Shown piece by piece: positions 34,761-46,910 of a stretch of 64,000 nt of DNA. Position 1 is the stretch's first letter. Every line of letters starts with the position of its first letter. Made by a program: the position numbers and the translations under genes. This DNA is from Bolinopsis microptera (taxonomy: Eukaryota; Ctenophora; Tentaculata; Lobata; Bolinopsidae), in contig NC_087080.1 in the NCBI RefSeq assembly GCF_026151205.1, positions 1,187,268 to 1,251,267 of the forward strand, in the 5' to 3' direction. Under the pieces are notes generated by a model, which was not told where the DNA came from, did not search any database, and worked only from the letters and a program-made list of their open reading frames with translations.

Positions 34761-35987
34761 ATGTCTAAAGATTTTAAACAAGAGATCAAATCAGAACAAG
34801 TGGAGATCTCAGAGAAATCCAACGGTTTCTTCTGCCCAATGTGCGGAGCACATTTCTTTTCAGAAGACTTCTTTGTTGAGCATATCAAAGAACATAAATC
34901 AGTATCAAATTGTTTCATCAAACAAGAAATAAAATCTGAATCAGGTAAACCATCTGTTTTCATGTGTCCAGTTTGTGCTGAACATATTTACTCAGACACT
35001 CAGTTAACAGAACATGTTAAACGGCACCATGATCATAGCAGCACAGAAGTACCTGAAAACCTTGATAATGCAGATAACTTGACGGGAGTAGAACCTCAGA
35101 AAACGTTAGTTCTGTCTCCTAGTGAGAGTTTGTCAGTGAAACCCTTCAAATGTTCAGAGTGTTCATATGCTACAAGTAGAACTAGTGACCTTACTAGACA
35201 TATGGGTATTCACTCTGGAGAGAAACGCTTCAAATGTTCAGAGTGTTCGTTTGCTACTAGACAAGCAGGTAATCTTACTACACATATGAGAATTCACTCT
35301 GGAGAGAAACCCTTTAAATGTTCAGTGTGTTCATTTGCTGCAAGTCAAGCAAGTAATCTCACTAAACATATGAAAATTCACTTTGGAGAGAAACCCTTCA
35401 AATGTTCAGATTGTTCGTTGGCTTTCAGACAAGCAGGTAATCTTACTAGACATATAATAAGAATTCATTCGGGTGAGAAACCCTTCAAATGTTCAGAGTG
35501 TTTGTTTGCTTCATCACGATCCAGTGATCTTCGTAGACATCAAAGAATTCACTCTGGAGAGAAACCCTTCAAATGTTCAGAGTGTTCATATGCTACAAGA
35601 CAAGCAGGCCATCTTACTATACATATGACTATTCACTCTGAAGAGAAACCCTTCAAATGTTCAGAGTGTCCATTTACTGCAAGACAATCAGGTAATCTTA
35701 CTGTACATATGAAGATTCACAATGAAGAGAAACCCTTGAAATGTTCAGAGTGTTCATATGTTGCAAGACAATCAGGTAATATTTCAAAACACATGAAAAT
35801 TCACTCTGGAGAGAAAATCTTCAAATGTTCTGAGTGTTCATATGCTACAAGTAAAGCTGGTAATCTTACTCGACATATGAGAATTCATTCTGGAGAGAAA
35901 CCCTTTAAATGTTCAGAGTGTTCATGTGCTGTGAGTAGAGCTAGTGCAATTACTAGTCTTAAGAAAATTTACTCTTGTGAAAAATGA
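34761..35987 (+). CDS. C2H2 zinc-finger protein, array member 1
   Basis: 408 residues in one exon, the longest of the family. The N-terminus has PsiKxE motifs (FKQE, IKSE, IKQE, IKSE) around two non-canonical fingers, CPMC...HIKEH and CPVC...HVKRH, each C-x2-C-x12-H-x3-H. A constant linker ending in SPSESLSVKP leads to nine regular fingers of [19 protein letters not shown] type joined by SGEKP-like linkers. A tenth, CAVSRASAITSLKKIY, has lost both histidines. Helix contact positions -1, 2, 3 and 6 vary (RSDR, QGNT, RSDR, QGHI and others), so binding specificity should differ from finger to finger. PsiKxE motifs are SUMO-acceptor consensus; a repressive nuclear role is an inference. Confidence 0.9.
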   Translation: MSKDFKQEIKSEQVEISEKSNGFFCPMCGAHFFSEDFFVEHIKEHKSVSNCFIKQEIKSESGKPSVFMCPVCAEHIYSDTQLTEHVKRHHDHSSTEVPENLDNADNLTGVEPQKTLVLSPSESLSVKPFKCSECSYATSRTSDLTRHMGIHSGEKRFKCSECSFATRQAGNLTTHMRIHSGEKPFKCSVCSFAASQASNLTKHMKIHFGEKPFKCSDCSLAFRQAGNLTRHIIRIHSGEKPFKCSECLFASSRSSDLRRHQRIHSGEKPFKCSECSYATRQAGHLTIHMTIHSEEKPFKCSECPFTARQSGNLTVHMKIHNEEKPLKCSECSYVARQSGNISKHMKIHSGEKIFKCSECSYATSKAGNLTRHMRIHSGEKPFKCSECSCAVSRASAITSLKKIYSCEK

Positions 35988-36654
35988 TTCAAATATTAAC
36001 AGTATCTCAATATTTCAATACAAGCAGGTGATGCTACAATACATAATATGAGACTAAACAATCGCAGGTAACCCTCTTAATATTCAGTGTGCTCATATTA
36101 CTATCTTGCAGTTCAAATGGATTTAAGCTTTAAACAAAATATTTCTCTTTGGTTAGAAATCTTCCAGATGTTAATGATGTTTATAGTCTGAAAGGGATTG
36201 TTAACATATTATGTGAGTCAGATTTGGGCTATTTTAGACTCTTCCTCCACTGTAAGCCACTTTGCAGACAGCTTAGCATAGAAATTTCAAAATGGGGACT
36301 TGCTAGAATATAAGTTGTAAAAGTTCTATCTTTGCTCATAATATGCTGCTGCAATGGTATTATGATGTTTTAAAATGTCTGAAGATTCATTCTGGTGAAA
36401 AGCAATAATTATATCAACACAATTACAAATAGATTGACGGTAGTTTCTAAAGCATTATTTTTATTCATAATTGCAAGTGTTTTATTTTAGATGAGATAAT
36501 TCGTGTTGGTGTGTTGAGAATTAATTCATCCATTTATTTTATTTGAATTTCGTTGTATCACGGTATGAATGCAAAATTTCTCGAAGATCCAATTTACAAT
36601 AATTTTTGTAATTTATATGATATTATTATTTATCTAATATTTTGATATCCTAGA

Positions 36655-37862
36655 ATGTCTAAAGATTTTAAACAAGAGATCAAATCAGAACAAGTGGAGA
36701 TCTCAGAGAAATCCAACGGTTTCCTCTGTCCAATGTGCGGAGCACATTTCTTTTCAGAAGACTTCTTTGTTGAGCACATCAAAGAACATAAATCAGTATC
36801 AAATTGTTCCATCAAACAAGAAATAAAATCTGAATCAGATAAACCGTCTGTTTTCATGTGTCCAGTTTGTGCTGAACATGTTTACTCAGACACTCAGCTA
36901 ATAGAACATGTTAAACAGCACCATGATCATAGCAGCCCAGAAGTACCTGAAAACCTTGATAATGCAGATAACTTGACGGGAGTAGAACCTCAGAAAACGT
37001 TAGTTCTGTCTCCTAGTGAGAGTTTGTCAGTGAAACCCTTCAAATGTTCAGAGTGTTCATATGCTTCTAGTAGAAATAGTGACCTTCATAGACATATGGT
37101 TATTCACTCTGGAGAGAAACGCTACAAATGTTCAGAGTGTTCGTTTGCTACAAGACAAGCAGGTTATCTTACTACACATAAGAGAATTCACTCTGGAGAG
37201 AAACCCTTTAAATGTACTTTGTGTTCATTTGCTGCAAGTCAAGCAAGTAATCTCACTAAACATATGAAAATTCACTCTGGGGAGAAACCTTTTAAATGTT
37301 CAGAGTGTTCATATGCTACAAGTAGAGCAGGTACTCTTACTAGACATATAATGAGAATTCATTCGGGTGAGAAACCTTTCAAATGTTCAGAGTGTTCGTT
37401 TGCTTCATCACGATCCAGTGATCTTCGTAGACATCAAAGAATTCACTCTGGAGAGAAACCCTTCAAATGTGTAGAGTGTTCATATGCTACTAGACAAGCA
37501 GGCCATCTTGCTATACATATGAGAATTCACTCTGGAGAGAAACCCTTAAATGTTCAGAGTGTTCATTTGGTGCAAGAGAAGCAGGTTATCTCACTAGACA
37601 TATGAGAATTCACTCTGGAGAGAAACCCTTTAAATGTTCAGAGTGTTCCTATGCTGCAGGACAAGCAGGTAATCTCACTAAACATATAACGAGAATTCAC
37701 TCTGGAGAGAAACACTTCAAATGTTCAGAGTGTTCATATGCTACAAGTATAGCTGGTAATCTTACTAGACATGTGAAAATTCACTCTTGCAAAAATGATT
37801 CAAATATTAACAGTATCTCAATTTTTCAATACAAGCAGGTGATGCTACAATACATAATATGA
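36655..37862 (+). pseudogene. C2H2 zinc-finger gene, array member 2, one frameshift
   Basis: The frame is intact for 309 residues with the family N-terminus and six fingers. Near 37545 a T is missing from CCCTTTAAA (here CCCTTAAA), which shifts the frame and ends it at 37605. The original frame resumes at 37602 with two further fingers and a VKIHSC-type end, though it then runs on to 37862. The site is a homopolymer, so a sequencing error is as likely as a real lesion. If corrected, the protein would have nine fingers after the N-terminal pair. Confidence 0.8.
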
Positions 37863-38465
37863 GACTAAACAATCGCAGGTAACCTCCTAATATTCAGTGT
37901 GCTCATATTAATATCTTGCAGTTCAAATGGATAAGCTTTAAAACAAAATATTTCTCTCTGGTTAGAAATCTTCCAGATGTTAATGATGTTTATAGTCTGA
38001 AAGGGATTGTTAACATATTATGTGAGTCAGATTTGGGCTATTTTAGACTCTTCCCCACTGTAAGCCACTTTGCAGACAGCTTTAGCATAGAAATTTCAAA
38101 ATGGGGACTTGCTAGAAGATTAGTTGTAAAAATGCTATCTTTGCTCATAATATGCTGCTGCAATGGTATTATCTTGTTTTAAAATGTCTGAAGATTCATT
38201 CTGGTGAAAAGCAATAATTATATCAACACAATTACAAATAGATTGACGGTAGTTTCTAAAGCATTATTTTTATTCATAATTGGAAGTGTTTTATTTTAGA
38301 TGAGATAATTCGTGTTGGTGTGTTGAGAATTAATTCATCCATTTATTTTATTTGAATTTCGTTCTATCACGGTATGAATGCAAAATTTCTCGAAGATCCA
38401 ATTTACCATAATTTTTGTAATTTATATGATATTATTATTAATATCTAATATTTTGATATCCTAGA

Positions 38466-39350
38466 ATGTCTAAAGATTTTAAACAAGAGATCAAATCAGA
38501 ACAAGTGGAGATCTCAGAGAAATCCAACGGTTTCCTCTGCCCAATGTGCGGAGCACATTTCTTTTCAGAAGACTTCTTTGTTGAGCACATCAAAGAACAT
38601 AAATCAGTATCAAATTGTTCCATAAAAGAAGAAATAAAATCTGAATCAGATAAACCGTCTGTTTTCATGTGTCCAGTTTGTGCTGAACATGTTTACTCAG
38701 ACACTCAGCTAATAGAACATGTTAAACAGCACCATGATCATAGCATCCCAGAAGTACCTGAAAACCTTGATAATGCAGATAACTTGACGGGAGTAGAAGC
38801 TCAGAAAACATTAGTTCTGTCTCCTAGTGAGAGTTTGTCAGTGAAACCTTTTAAATGTTCAGAGTGTTCATATGCTACAAGTAGAGCTAGTAACCTTTCT
38901 AAACATATGGGTATTCACTCTGGAGAGAAACCCTTCAAATGTTCAGAGTGTTCATATGCTACAAGACAAGCAGGCCATCTTACTAGACATATGAAGATTC
39001 ACAATGAAGAAAAACCCTTTAAATGTTCTGTGTGTTCATTTGCTGCAAGTAAAGCAGGTCATCTTTCTAGACATATGAGAATTCACTCTGAGGAGAAACG
39101 CTTCAAATGTTCAGAGTGTTCATATGCTGCAAGAGAAGCAGGTACTCTTACTAGGCATATGAGAATTCACTCTGGAGAGAAACCCTTTAAATGTTCAGAG
39201 TGTTCATATGCTGCAAGACAAGCAGGTAATCTAACTAAACATATAACGAGAATTCACTCTGGAGAGAAACGCTTCAAATGTTCAGACTGTTCATATGTTA
39301 CAAGTATAGCTGGTAATCTTACTAGACATGTGAAAATTCACTCTTGCTAA
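38466..39350 (+). CDS. C2H2 zinc-finger protein, array member 3
   Basis: 294 residues: the family N-terminal pair (here SIKEEIKSE in place of SIKQEIKSE), linker, and six fingers ending in VKIHSC. Fingers include RSNK, QGHR, KGHR, EGTR, QGNK and IGNR at helix positions -1, 2, 3, 6. The open frame and intact cysteines and histidines in all six fingers support a functional gene. Confidence 0.88.
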   Translation: MSKDFKQEIKSEQVEISEKSNGFLCPMCGAHFFSEDFFVEHIKEHKSVSNCSIKEEIKSESDKPSVFMCPVCAEHVYSDTQLIEHVKQHHDHSIPEVPENLDNADNLTGVEAQKTLVLSPSESLSVKPFKCSECSYATSRASNLSKHMGIHSGEKPFKCSECSYATRQAGHLTRHMKIHNEEKPFKCSVCSFAASKAGHLSRHMRIHSEEKRFKCSECSYAAREAGTLTRHMRIHSGEKPFKCSECSYAARQAGNLTKHITRIHSGEKRFKCSDCSYVTSIAGNLTRHVKIHSC

Positions 39351-40014
39351 AAATGATTCAACTATTAACAGTTTATCAATATTTCAATACAAGCAGGTGA
39401 TGCTACAATACATAATATGAGACTAAACTATTGGAGGTAACCCTCCAAATATTCAGTGTGCTCATTACTATCTTGCAGTTCAAATGGATAATCTTTAAAA
39501 CAAAATATTTCTCTCTGGTTAGAAATCTTCCAGATGTTAATGATGTTTATAGTCTGAAAGGGATTGTTAACATATTATGTAAGTCAGATTTGGGCTATTT
39601 TAGACTCTTCCTCCACTGTAAGCCACTTTGCAGACAGCCTTAGTATAGAAATTTCAAATTGGGGACTTGCTAGATGATTAGTTGTAAAAATTCTTTCTTT
39701 GCGCATAATATGCTGTTGCAATGGTATTAAAATGTCTGAGGATTCATTCTGGTGAAAAGCAATAATTATATCAACACAATTACAAATAGATTGACGGTAG
39801 TTTCTAAAGCATTGTTTTTATTTATATTTGCCAATGTTTTATTTAAGATGAGATAAGTCGTGTTGGTGTGTTGAGAATTAATTCATCCATTTATCTTATT
39901 TGAATTTTGTTGTATCACGGAATAAATGCAAAATTTCTCGAAGATCCAATTTACAATAAATTTTATAATTTATATGATATTATTATTATTTATCAGATAT
40001 TTTGATATCCTAGA

Positions 40015-40916
40015 ATGTCTAAAGATTTTAAACAAGAGATCAAATCAGAACAAGTGGAGATCTCAGAGAAATCCAACGGTTTCCTCTGCCCAATGTGCGG
40101 AGCACATTTCTTTTTTCAGAAGACTTCTTTGTTGAGCACATCAAAGAACATAAATCAGTATCAAATTGTTCCATAAAAGAAGAAATAAAATCTGAATCAG
40201 ATAAACCGTCTGTTTTCATGTGTCCAGTTTGTGCTGAACATGTTTACTCAGACACTCAGCTAATAGAACATGTTAAACAGCACCATGATCACAGCAGCCC
40301 AGAAGTACCTGAAAACCTTGATAATGCAGATAACTTGACGGGACTAGAACCTCAGAAAACGTTAGTTCTGTCTCCTAGTGAGAGTTTGTCAGTGAAACCC
40401 TTCAAATGTTCAGAGTGTTCATTTGCTACAAGTAGAGCTAGTAACCTTACTAGACATATGGGTATTCACTCTGGAGAGAAACGCTTCAAATGTTCAGAGT
40501 GTTCATATGCTACAAATAGAACTAGTGACCTTACTAGACATATGGGTATTCACTCTGGAAAGAAACGCTTCAAATGTTTAGAGTGTTCGTTTGCTACAAG
40601 ACAAGCAGGCCATCTTACTAGACATATGAAGATTCACAATGAAGAAAAACCCTTTAAATGTTCTGTGTGTTCATTTGCTGCATGTCAAGCAAGTAATCTT
40701 ACTACACATATGAGAATTCACTCTGGAGAGAAACCCTTCAAATGTTCAGAGTGTTCGTTTGCTGCAAGTAGAGCTGGTAATCTTACTACACATATGGGTA
40801 TTCACTCTGGCGAAAAACCCTTCAAATGTTCAGAGTGTTCATATGCTACACGTAGAGCTGGTAATCTTACTAGACATATGAAAATTCAATGTGTTGAAAA
40901 AAGATTCAAATATTAG
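40015..40916 (+). pseudogene. C2H2 zinc-finger gene, array member 4, frameshift in first finger
   Basis: The start context and first 26 codons match the family. Two extra T in CATTTCTTTTTTCAG near 40110 break the first N-terminal finger. The frame from 40095 onward keeps the second N-terminal finger, linker and six fingers. The last histidine is replaced in KIQCVEKRFKY, an ending shared with members 6 and 9. The extra bases are in a T-run, so an assembly error is possible. Confidence 0.8.
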
Positions 40917-40933
40917 CAGTTTCTCAATAATTG

Positions 40934-40986
40934 TAGCATCACCTGCTTGTATTGAAACATTATTTCGATACAAGCAGGTGATGTTA
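40934..40986 (+). other. 3' UTR hairpin made by inverted duplication (member 4; also 6 and 9)
   Basis: ATCACCTGCTTGTATTGAAA faces TTCGATACAAGCAGGTGAT across a six-base loop, about 20 bases after the stop. Other members have only the right arm (CAATACAAGCAGGTGAT). The hairpin recurs, partly deleted, near 45297-45340 and complete at 49876-49923. Confidence 0.8.
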
Positions 40987-40993
40987 CAATACT

Positions 40994-41080
40994 ATATAAT
41001 ACCTCCGCCACTGAGTGCTGATCGCGATAATTCCCGACAGCTTGCTGGAGGGAACGCAAGGGCACGAAGTAGTGGAGGTA
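40994..41080. mobile_element. Small foldback, about 85 bp, in the spacer of members 4, 6 and 9
   Basis: ATAATACCTCCGCCACT and AGTAGTGGAGGTA(TTAT) form inverted ends of 15-18 bp. Copies lie near 45352-45440 and 49937-50030. They come with the shared spacer and so may descend from one insertion. Confidence 0.6.
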
Positions 41081-42345
41081 CGGGTATTTGCCTCACAGAA
41101 TGGCCAAAAAAAAGGAAGGTAGATCTCAAAATCACAAAACACACTTTATTCCAGTTTTTATCTCATAAAGTCATAAGAAGCTAAGTCATATTTTTCTTCC
41201 CGGGGGTTTATTTAATCTCATAACCATTTTTTCTTTGAGAAAAATTGGCCGGAAAATCTTCCTCCATAAAAACATGCCTCACAGAATGGCCAAATCTGAA
41301 TTTCTATAATTTTTTGATGGAGATACTTTTTAAATTTCTATCACTACACGTTGTTAGAAAACCTATTAAGGAATGGGGTAATAACCTAAAACTCACGAAA
41401 AAACTGCGCTGTGAAAAATTATTTCACAAAAAAGAAAAAATGCCTGACAAAATGGCCAAAAAAAAAAGAAAACGAGAAAATTTTATTTTTTTAAAACCTT
41501 TGGCTCTTGTTTCAGGCCTGCTGCTGGTATTAATATGCCTTGTTAACACCCCCATATGGGTGAAATTTCTTAGAACTGAATAAAAAGGGCATAATTTCCT
41601 ACACCAAAAATGGCCATTTTGTGTGGCATTGTTCATATTCCCTGATTTCATGATTTATAACCTTCATTCGGCTGTAAAAACACTCCATCTGGGGTGTTAT
41701 TGTATGATAAATAGCTTGTGAATACTTTAGACTTATTGTTTCATTAAATAAAAGGAGTTTTAAATTTTGGCCATTTTGTGAGGCATATTTTGGCCACTTT
41801 TTGAGGCGTTTAGCCATTTTAGCATTTTGTCCTTCCTATATTGAACAATGTTCGTTTTGTTAGATGAATACTATTCTTTAAACGTCTTCTGTCATACTGG
41901 TGCCAGAAGTTCTCACCAAAATGCAAACTTAGTTCAAAAATTTGAAAACAAATTTTGTGAGGCATATTTTGGCCATTTTGTGAGGCATGTAGCCATTTTA
42001 GCATTTTTTTCTTCCTATATTGAACAATGTTCGTTTTGTTTGATGAATACTAGTCTTTGAACATCTTCTGTCATACTGGTGCCAGAAGTTCTCACCAAAA
42101 TGTAAACTTAGTTCAAAAATTTGAAAACAAATTTTTCAGTGCTCAAAATTTCTACATAAACAGTCATATTTATGCCAGAAAATGTGGTCCTAGTTAATGA
42201 TTTCACCACAGGAAGTGTTGCCAGAAAACTTTTGTTTCATATGGTATCCACAAAACCTACCAGTCTTATATAAAAAATTAGTTACAAAAACATTTACAAA
42301 TTTGGCCATTCTGTGAGGCTAGCCATTCTGTGAGGCATTTACCCG
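41081..42345. mobile_element. 1265-bp TA-flanked element with mirrored GCCTCACAGAATGGCCA motifs
   Basis: The ends CGGGTA(T/A)(T/A)TGCCTCACAG are inverted repeats, flanked by TA at 41079-41080 and 42346-42347. The motif GCCTCACAGAATGGCCA and variants face right at about 41090, 41275 and 41441, and face left at about 41611, 41768-41803, 41955-41990 and 42302-42338. A roughly 180-bp internal tandem duplication covers about 41813-42140. There is no transposase frame. The spacers on its two sides come from different parts of the family spacer, so about 0.4-0.5 kb of host spacer is missing. Confidence 0.8.
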
Positions 42346-42724
42346 TAGTATAGAAATTTCAAAATGGGGACTTGCTAGAATATTAGTTGTAAAAATGCTA
42401 TCTTTGCTCATAATATGCTGCTGCAATGGTATTATGATGTTTTAAAATGTCTGAAGATTCATTCGGTGAAAAGCGATAATTATATCAACACAATTACAAA
42501 TAGATTGACGGTAGTTTCTAAAGCATTATTTTTATTCATAATTGCAAGTGTTTTATTTTAGATGAGATAATTCGTGTTGGTGTGTTGAGAATTAATTCAT
42601 CCATTTATTTTATTTGAATTTCGTTGTATCACGGAATGAATGCAAAATTTCTCGAAGATCCAATTTACAATAATTTATGTAATTTATATGATATTATTAA
42701 TATCTAATATTTTGATATCCTAGA

Positions 42725-43777
42725 ATGTCTAAAGATTTTAAACGAGAGATCAAATCAGAACAAGTGGAGATTTCAGAGAAATCCAACGGTTTCCTCTGCC
42801 CAATGTGCGGAGCACATTTTTTTTCAGAAGACTACTTTGTTGAGCACATCAAAGAACATAAATCATTATCAAATTGTTCCATAAAACAAGAAATAAAATC
42901 TGAATCAGATAAACCGTCTGTTTTCATGTGTCCAGTTTGTGCTGAACATGTTTACTCAGACGCTCAGTTAACAGAACATGTTAAACAGCACCATGATCAC
43001 AGCAGCCAAGAAGTACCTGAAAACCTCGATAATGCAGATAACTTGACGGGACTAGAACTTCAGAAAACGTTAGTTCTGTCTCCTAGTGAGAGTTTGTCAG
43101 TGAAACCCTTTAAATGTTCAGAGTGTTCATATGCTACAAGTAGAACTAGTGACCTTACTAGACATATGGGTATTCACTCTGGAGAGAAACGCTTTAAATG
43201 TTCAGAGTGTTCATTTACTACAAGAGAAGCAGGTAATCTTACTAGACATATGAGAACTCACTCTGGAGACAAACCCTTTAAATGTTCAGAGTGTTCATTT
43301 GCTGCAAGAGAAACAGGTACTCTTACTAGACATATGAGTGTTCACTCTGGAGAGAAACCCTTTAAATGTTCTGACTGTTCATTTGCTGCAAGTCAAGCAG
43401 GTAATCTTACTAGACATATGAGAATTCATTCTGGAGAGAAACCCTTTAAATGTTCTTTGTGTTCATTTGCTGCAAGTCAAGCAAGTAATCTCACTAAACA
43501 TATGAAAATTCACTCTGGAGAGAAACCCTTTAAATGTTTAGAGTGTTCATATGATACAAGTAGAGCAGGTAGTCTTACTAGACATATAATGAGAATTCAT
43601 TCGGGTGAGAAACCCTTCAAATGTTTAGAGTGTTCGTTTGCTTCATCACGATCCAGTGATCTTCGTCGACATCAAAGAATTCACTCTGGAGAGAAACCCT
43701 TCAAATGTTCAGAGTGTTCATATGCTACAAGGATAGCTGGTAATCTTACTAGACATGTGAAAATTCACTCTTGCTAA
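42725..43777 (+). CDS. C2H2 zinc-finger protein, array member 5
   Basis: 350 residues: family N-terminus (FKREIKSE at the start, where most others have FKQE), linker, then eight fingers, the last ending VKIHSC. One finger has an extra residue between the histidines (HIMRIH), as also in members 1 and 2. Helix positions include RSDR, EGNR, EGTR, QGNR, QSNK, RGSR, RSDR and IGNR. The frame is intact with all zinc ligands present. Confidence 0.9.
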   Translation: MSKDFKREIKSEQVEISEKSNGFLCPMCGAHFFSEDYFVEHIKEHKSLSNCSIKQEIKSESDKPSVFMCPVCAEHVYSDAQLTEHVKQHHDHSSQEVPENLDNADNLTGLELQKTLVLSPSESLSVKPFKCSECSYATSRTSDLTRHMGIHSGEKRFKCSECSFTTREAGNLTRHMRTHSGDKPFKCSECSFAARETGTLTRHMSVHSGEKPFKCSDCSFAASQAGNLTRHMRIHSGEKPFKCSLCSFAASQASNLTKHMKIHSGEKPFKCLECSYDTSRAGSLTRHIMRIHSGEKPFKCLECSFASSRSSDLRRHQRIHSGEKPFKCSECSYATRIAGNLTRHVKIHSC

Positions 43778-44463
43778 AAATGATTCAAATATTAACAGTA
43801 TCTCAATATTTCAATACAAGCAGGTGATGCTACTATACACAATATGAGACTAAATAATTGCCGGTAACCCTCCAAATATTCATGGTGCTCATATTAACTT
43901 ATTATTATCGTGCAGTTCAAATGGATTTAAACTTTAAATAAAATATTTCTCTCTGGTTAGAAATCTTCCAGATGTTAATGATGTTTATAGTCTGACAGGG
44001 ATTGTTAACATAATATTATGTGAGTCAGATTTGGGCTATTTTAGACTCTTCCCCCACTGTAAGCCAAGTTAGCAGACAGCTTTAGTATAGAAATTTCAAA
44101 ATGGGGACTTGCTAGATGATTAGTTGTAAAAATTCTATCTTTGCTCATAATATGCTGCTGCAATGGTATTATCTTGTTTTAAAATGTCTGAAAATTCATT
44201 CTGGTGAAAAGCAATAATTATATCAACACAATTACAAATAGATTGACGGTAGTTTCTAAAGCATTATTTTTATTCATAATTGCCAGTGTTTTATTTTAGA
44301 TGAGATAATTCGTGTTGGTGTGTTGAGAATTAATTCATCCATTTATTTTATTTGAATTTCGTTGTATCACGTAATGAATGCAAAATTTATCGAAGATCCA
44401 ATTTACAATAATTTTTGTAATTTATATGATATTATTATTTATCTAATATTTTGATATCCTAGA

Positions 44464-45279
44464 ATGTCTAAAGATTTTAAACAAGAGATCAAATCAGAAC
44501 AAGTGGAGATCTCAGAGAAATCCAACGGTTTCCTCTGTCCAATGTGCGGAGCACATTTCTTTTCAGAAGACTTCTTTGTTGAGCACATCAAAGAACATAA
44601 ATCAGTATCAAATTGTTCCATCAAACAAGAAATAAAATCTGAATCAAATAAACCGTCTGTTTTCATGTGTCCAGTTTGTGCTGAACATGTTTACTCAGAC
44701 GCTCAGTTAATAGAACATGTTAAACAGCACCATGATCACAGCAGCCAAGAAGTACCTGAAAACCTTGATAATGCAGATAACTTGACGGGAGTAAAACCTC
44801 AGAAAACATTAGTTCTGTCTCCTAGTGAGAGTTTGTCAGTGAAACCCTTCAAATGTTCAGAGTGTTCATATGCTACAAGTAGAACTAGTGACCTTACTAG
44901 ACATATGGGTATTCACTCTGGAGAGAAACGCTTCAAATGTTTAGAGTGTTCATTTGCTGCAAGACAAGCAAGCCATCTTACTAGACATATGAAGATTCAC
45001 AATGAAGAAAAACCCTTTAAATGTTCTGTGTGTTCATTTGCTGCAAGTCAAGCAAGTAATCTTACTACACATATGAGAATTCACTCTGGAGAGAAACCCT
45101 TCAAATGTTCAGAGTGTTCGTTTGCTGCAAGTAGAGCTGGTAATCTTACTACACATATGGTTATTCACTCTGGAGAGAAACCCTTCAAATGTTCAGAGTG
45201 TTTATATGCTACACGTAGAGCTGGTAATCTTACTAGACATATGAAAATTCAATGTGTTGAAAAAAGATTCAAATATTAG
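44464..45279 (+). CDS. C2H2 zinc-finger protein, array member 6
   Basis: 271 residues: family N-terminal pair, linker and five fingers. The last finger lacks its final histidine (KIQCVEKRFKY), as in members 4 and 9, with which it also shares the 3' hairpin and foldback spacer. It is the only one of that subgroup with an unbroken frame. Confidence 0.88.
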   Translation: MSKDFKQEIKSEQVEISEKSNGFLCPMCGAHFFSEDFFVEHIKEHKSVSNCSIKQEIKSESNKPSVFMCPVCAEHVYSDAQLIEHVKQHHDHSSQEVPENLDNADNLTGVKPQKTLVLSPSESLSVKPFKCSECSYATSRTSDLTRHMGIHSGEKRFKCLECSFAARQASHLTRHMKIHNEEKPFKCSVCSFAASQASNLTTHMRIHSGEKPFKCSECSFAASRAGNLTTHMVIHSGEKPFKCSECLYATRRAGNLTRHMKIQCVEKRFKY

Positions 45280-46200
45280 CAGTTTCTCAATAATTGTAGC
45301 ATGCTTGTATTGAAACATTATTTCAATACAAGCAGGTGATGTTACAATACTATATAATACCTCCGCCACTGAGTGCTGATCGCGATAATTCCCGACAGCT
45401 TGCTGGAGGGAACGCGAGGGCAAGAAGTAGTGGAGGTATTATATTTTTCCCTTCCGGGAATTATAGCCACTAAAAGTCTGGGACACCGAGAGCTGATAAT
45501 TTGCACATTTTTCTTGCAAGGGAGGCGAAGGTATTATCAGCATAGACTCAGACTGGCAGGCGGCAAGTTTCAAAATAATAACACCGGCGTTCTATATATT
45601 AGACACTATATTGTATGGCGGCACGTATCGGATTACACCCCTTCCAATCGGAACCAGAACGTATAATAATTCATAATAGGAGACTAAACAATTGCATGAA
45701 ACCCTTTAAATATTCAGTGTGCTCATATTAATATCTTACAGTTCAAATGGATAATCTTTAAAACAAAATATTTCTCTCTGGTTAGAATTCTTCCAGATGT
45801 TAATGATGATTATAGTCTGAAAGGGATTGTTAACATATTATGTAAGTCAGATTTGGGCTATTTTAGACTCTTCCCCCACTGTAAGCCACTTTGCAGACAG
45901 CCTTAGTATAGAAATTTCAAAATGGGGACTTGCTAGAAGATTAGTTGTAAAAATGCTATCTTTGCTCATATTATATGCTGCTGCAATGGTATTATGATGT
46001 TTTAAAATGTCCGAAAATTCATTCTGGTGAAAAGCTATAATTATATCAACACAATTACAAATAGATTGACTGTAGTTTCTGAAGCATTATTTTTAATTAT
46101 AATTGCAAGTGTTTTATTTTAGATGAGATAATTCGTGTTGGTGTGTTTAGAATTAATTCATCCATTTATTTTATTTGAATTTCGTTCTATCACGGTATGA

Positions 46201-46910
46201 ATGCAAAATTTCTCGAAGATCCAATTTACAATAATTTATGAGAAATCCAACGGTTTCCTCTGCCCAATGTGCGGAGCACATTTCTTTTCAGAAGACTTCT
46301 TTGTTGAGCATATCAAAGAACATAAATCAGTATTAAATTGTTCCATCAAACAAGAAATAAAATCTGAATCAGATAAACCGTCTGTTTTCATGTGTCCAGT
46401 TTGTGCTGAACATGTTTACTCAGACACTCAGCTAATAGAACATGTAAAACAGCACCATGATCACAGCAGCCCAGAAGTACCTGAAAACCTTGATAATGCA
46501 GATAATTTGACGGGAGCAGAACCTCAGAAAACATTAGTTCTGTCTCCTAGTGAGAGTTTGTCAGTGAAACCTTTTAAATGTTCAGAGTGTTCATATGCTA
46601 CAAGTAGAGGTAGTGACCTACTAGACATATGAGAATTCACTCTGGAGAGAAACCCTTCAAATGTTCTCAGTGTTCGTTTGCTGCAAGAGAAACAGGTTAT
46701 CTTACTAGACATATGAGAATTCACTCTGGAGAGAAACCCTTTAAATGTTCAGAGTGTTCATTTGCTGCAAGAGAAGCAGGTAATCTCACTCAACATATAA
46801 CGATAATTCACTCTGGAGAGAAACGCTTCAAATGTTCAGAGTGTTCATATGCTACAAGTAAAGCTGGTAATCTTACTAGACATATGAGAATTCACTCTTC
46901 CAAAAAATGA
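46201..46910 (+). pseudogene. C2H2 zinc-finger gene, array member 7, truncated and frameshifted
   Basis: A deletion joins the upstream region at about 46239 directly to the codons for EKSNGF, removing the normal start and about 18 codons. An in-frame ATG at 46201 in former upstream sequence could still start translation. A missing T near 46617 (GACCTACTAG for GACCTTACTAG) then shifts the frame. The remaining part, 46629-46910, has three complete fingers and ends HSSKK. Confidence 0.8.
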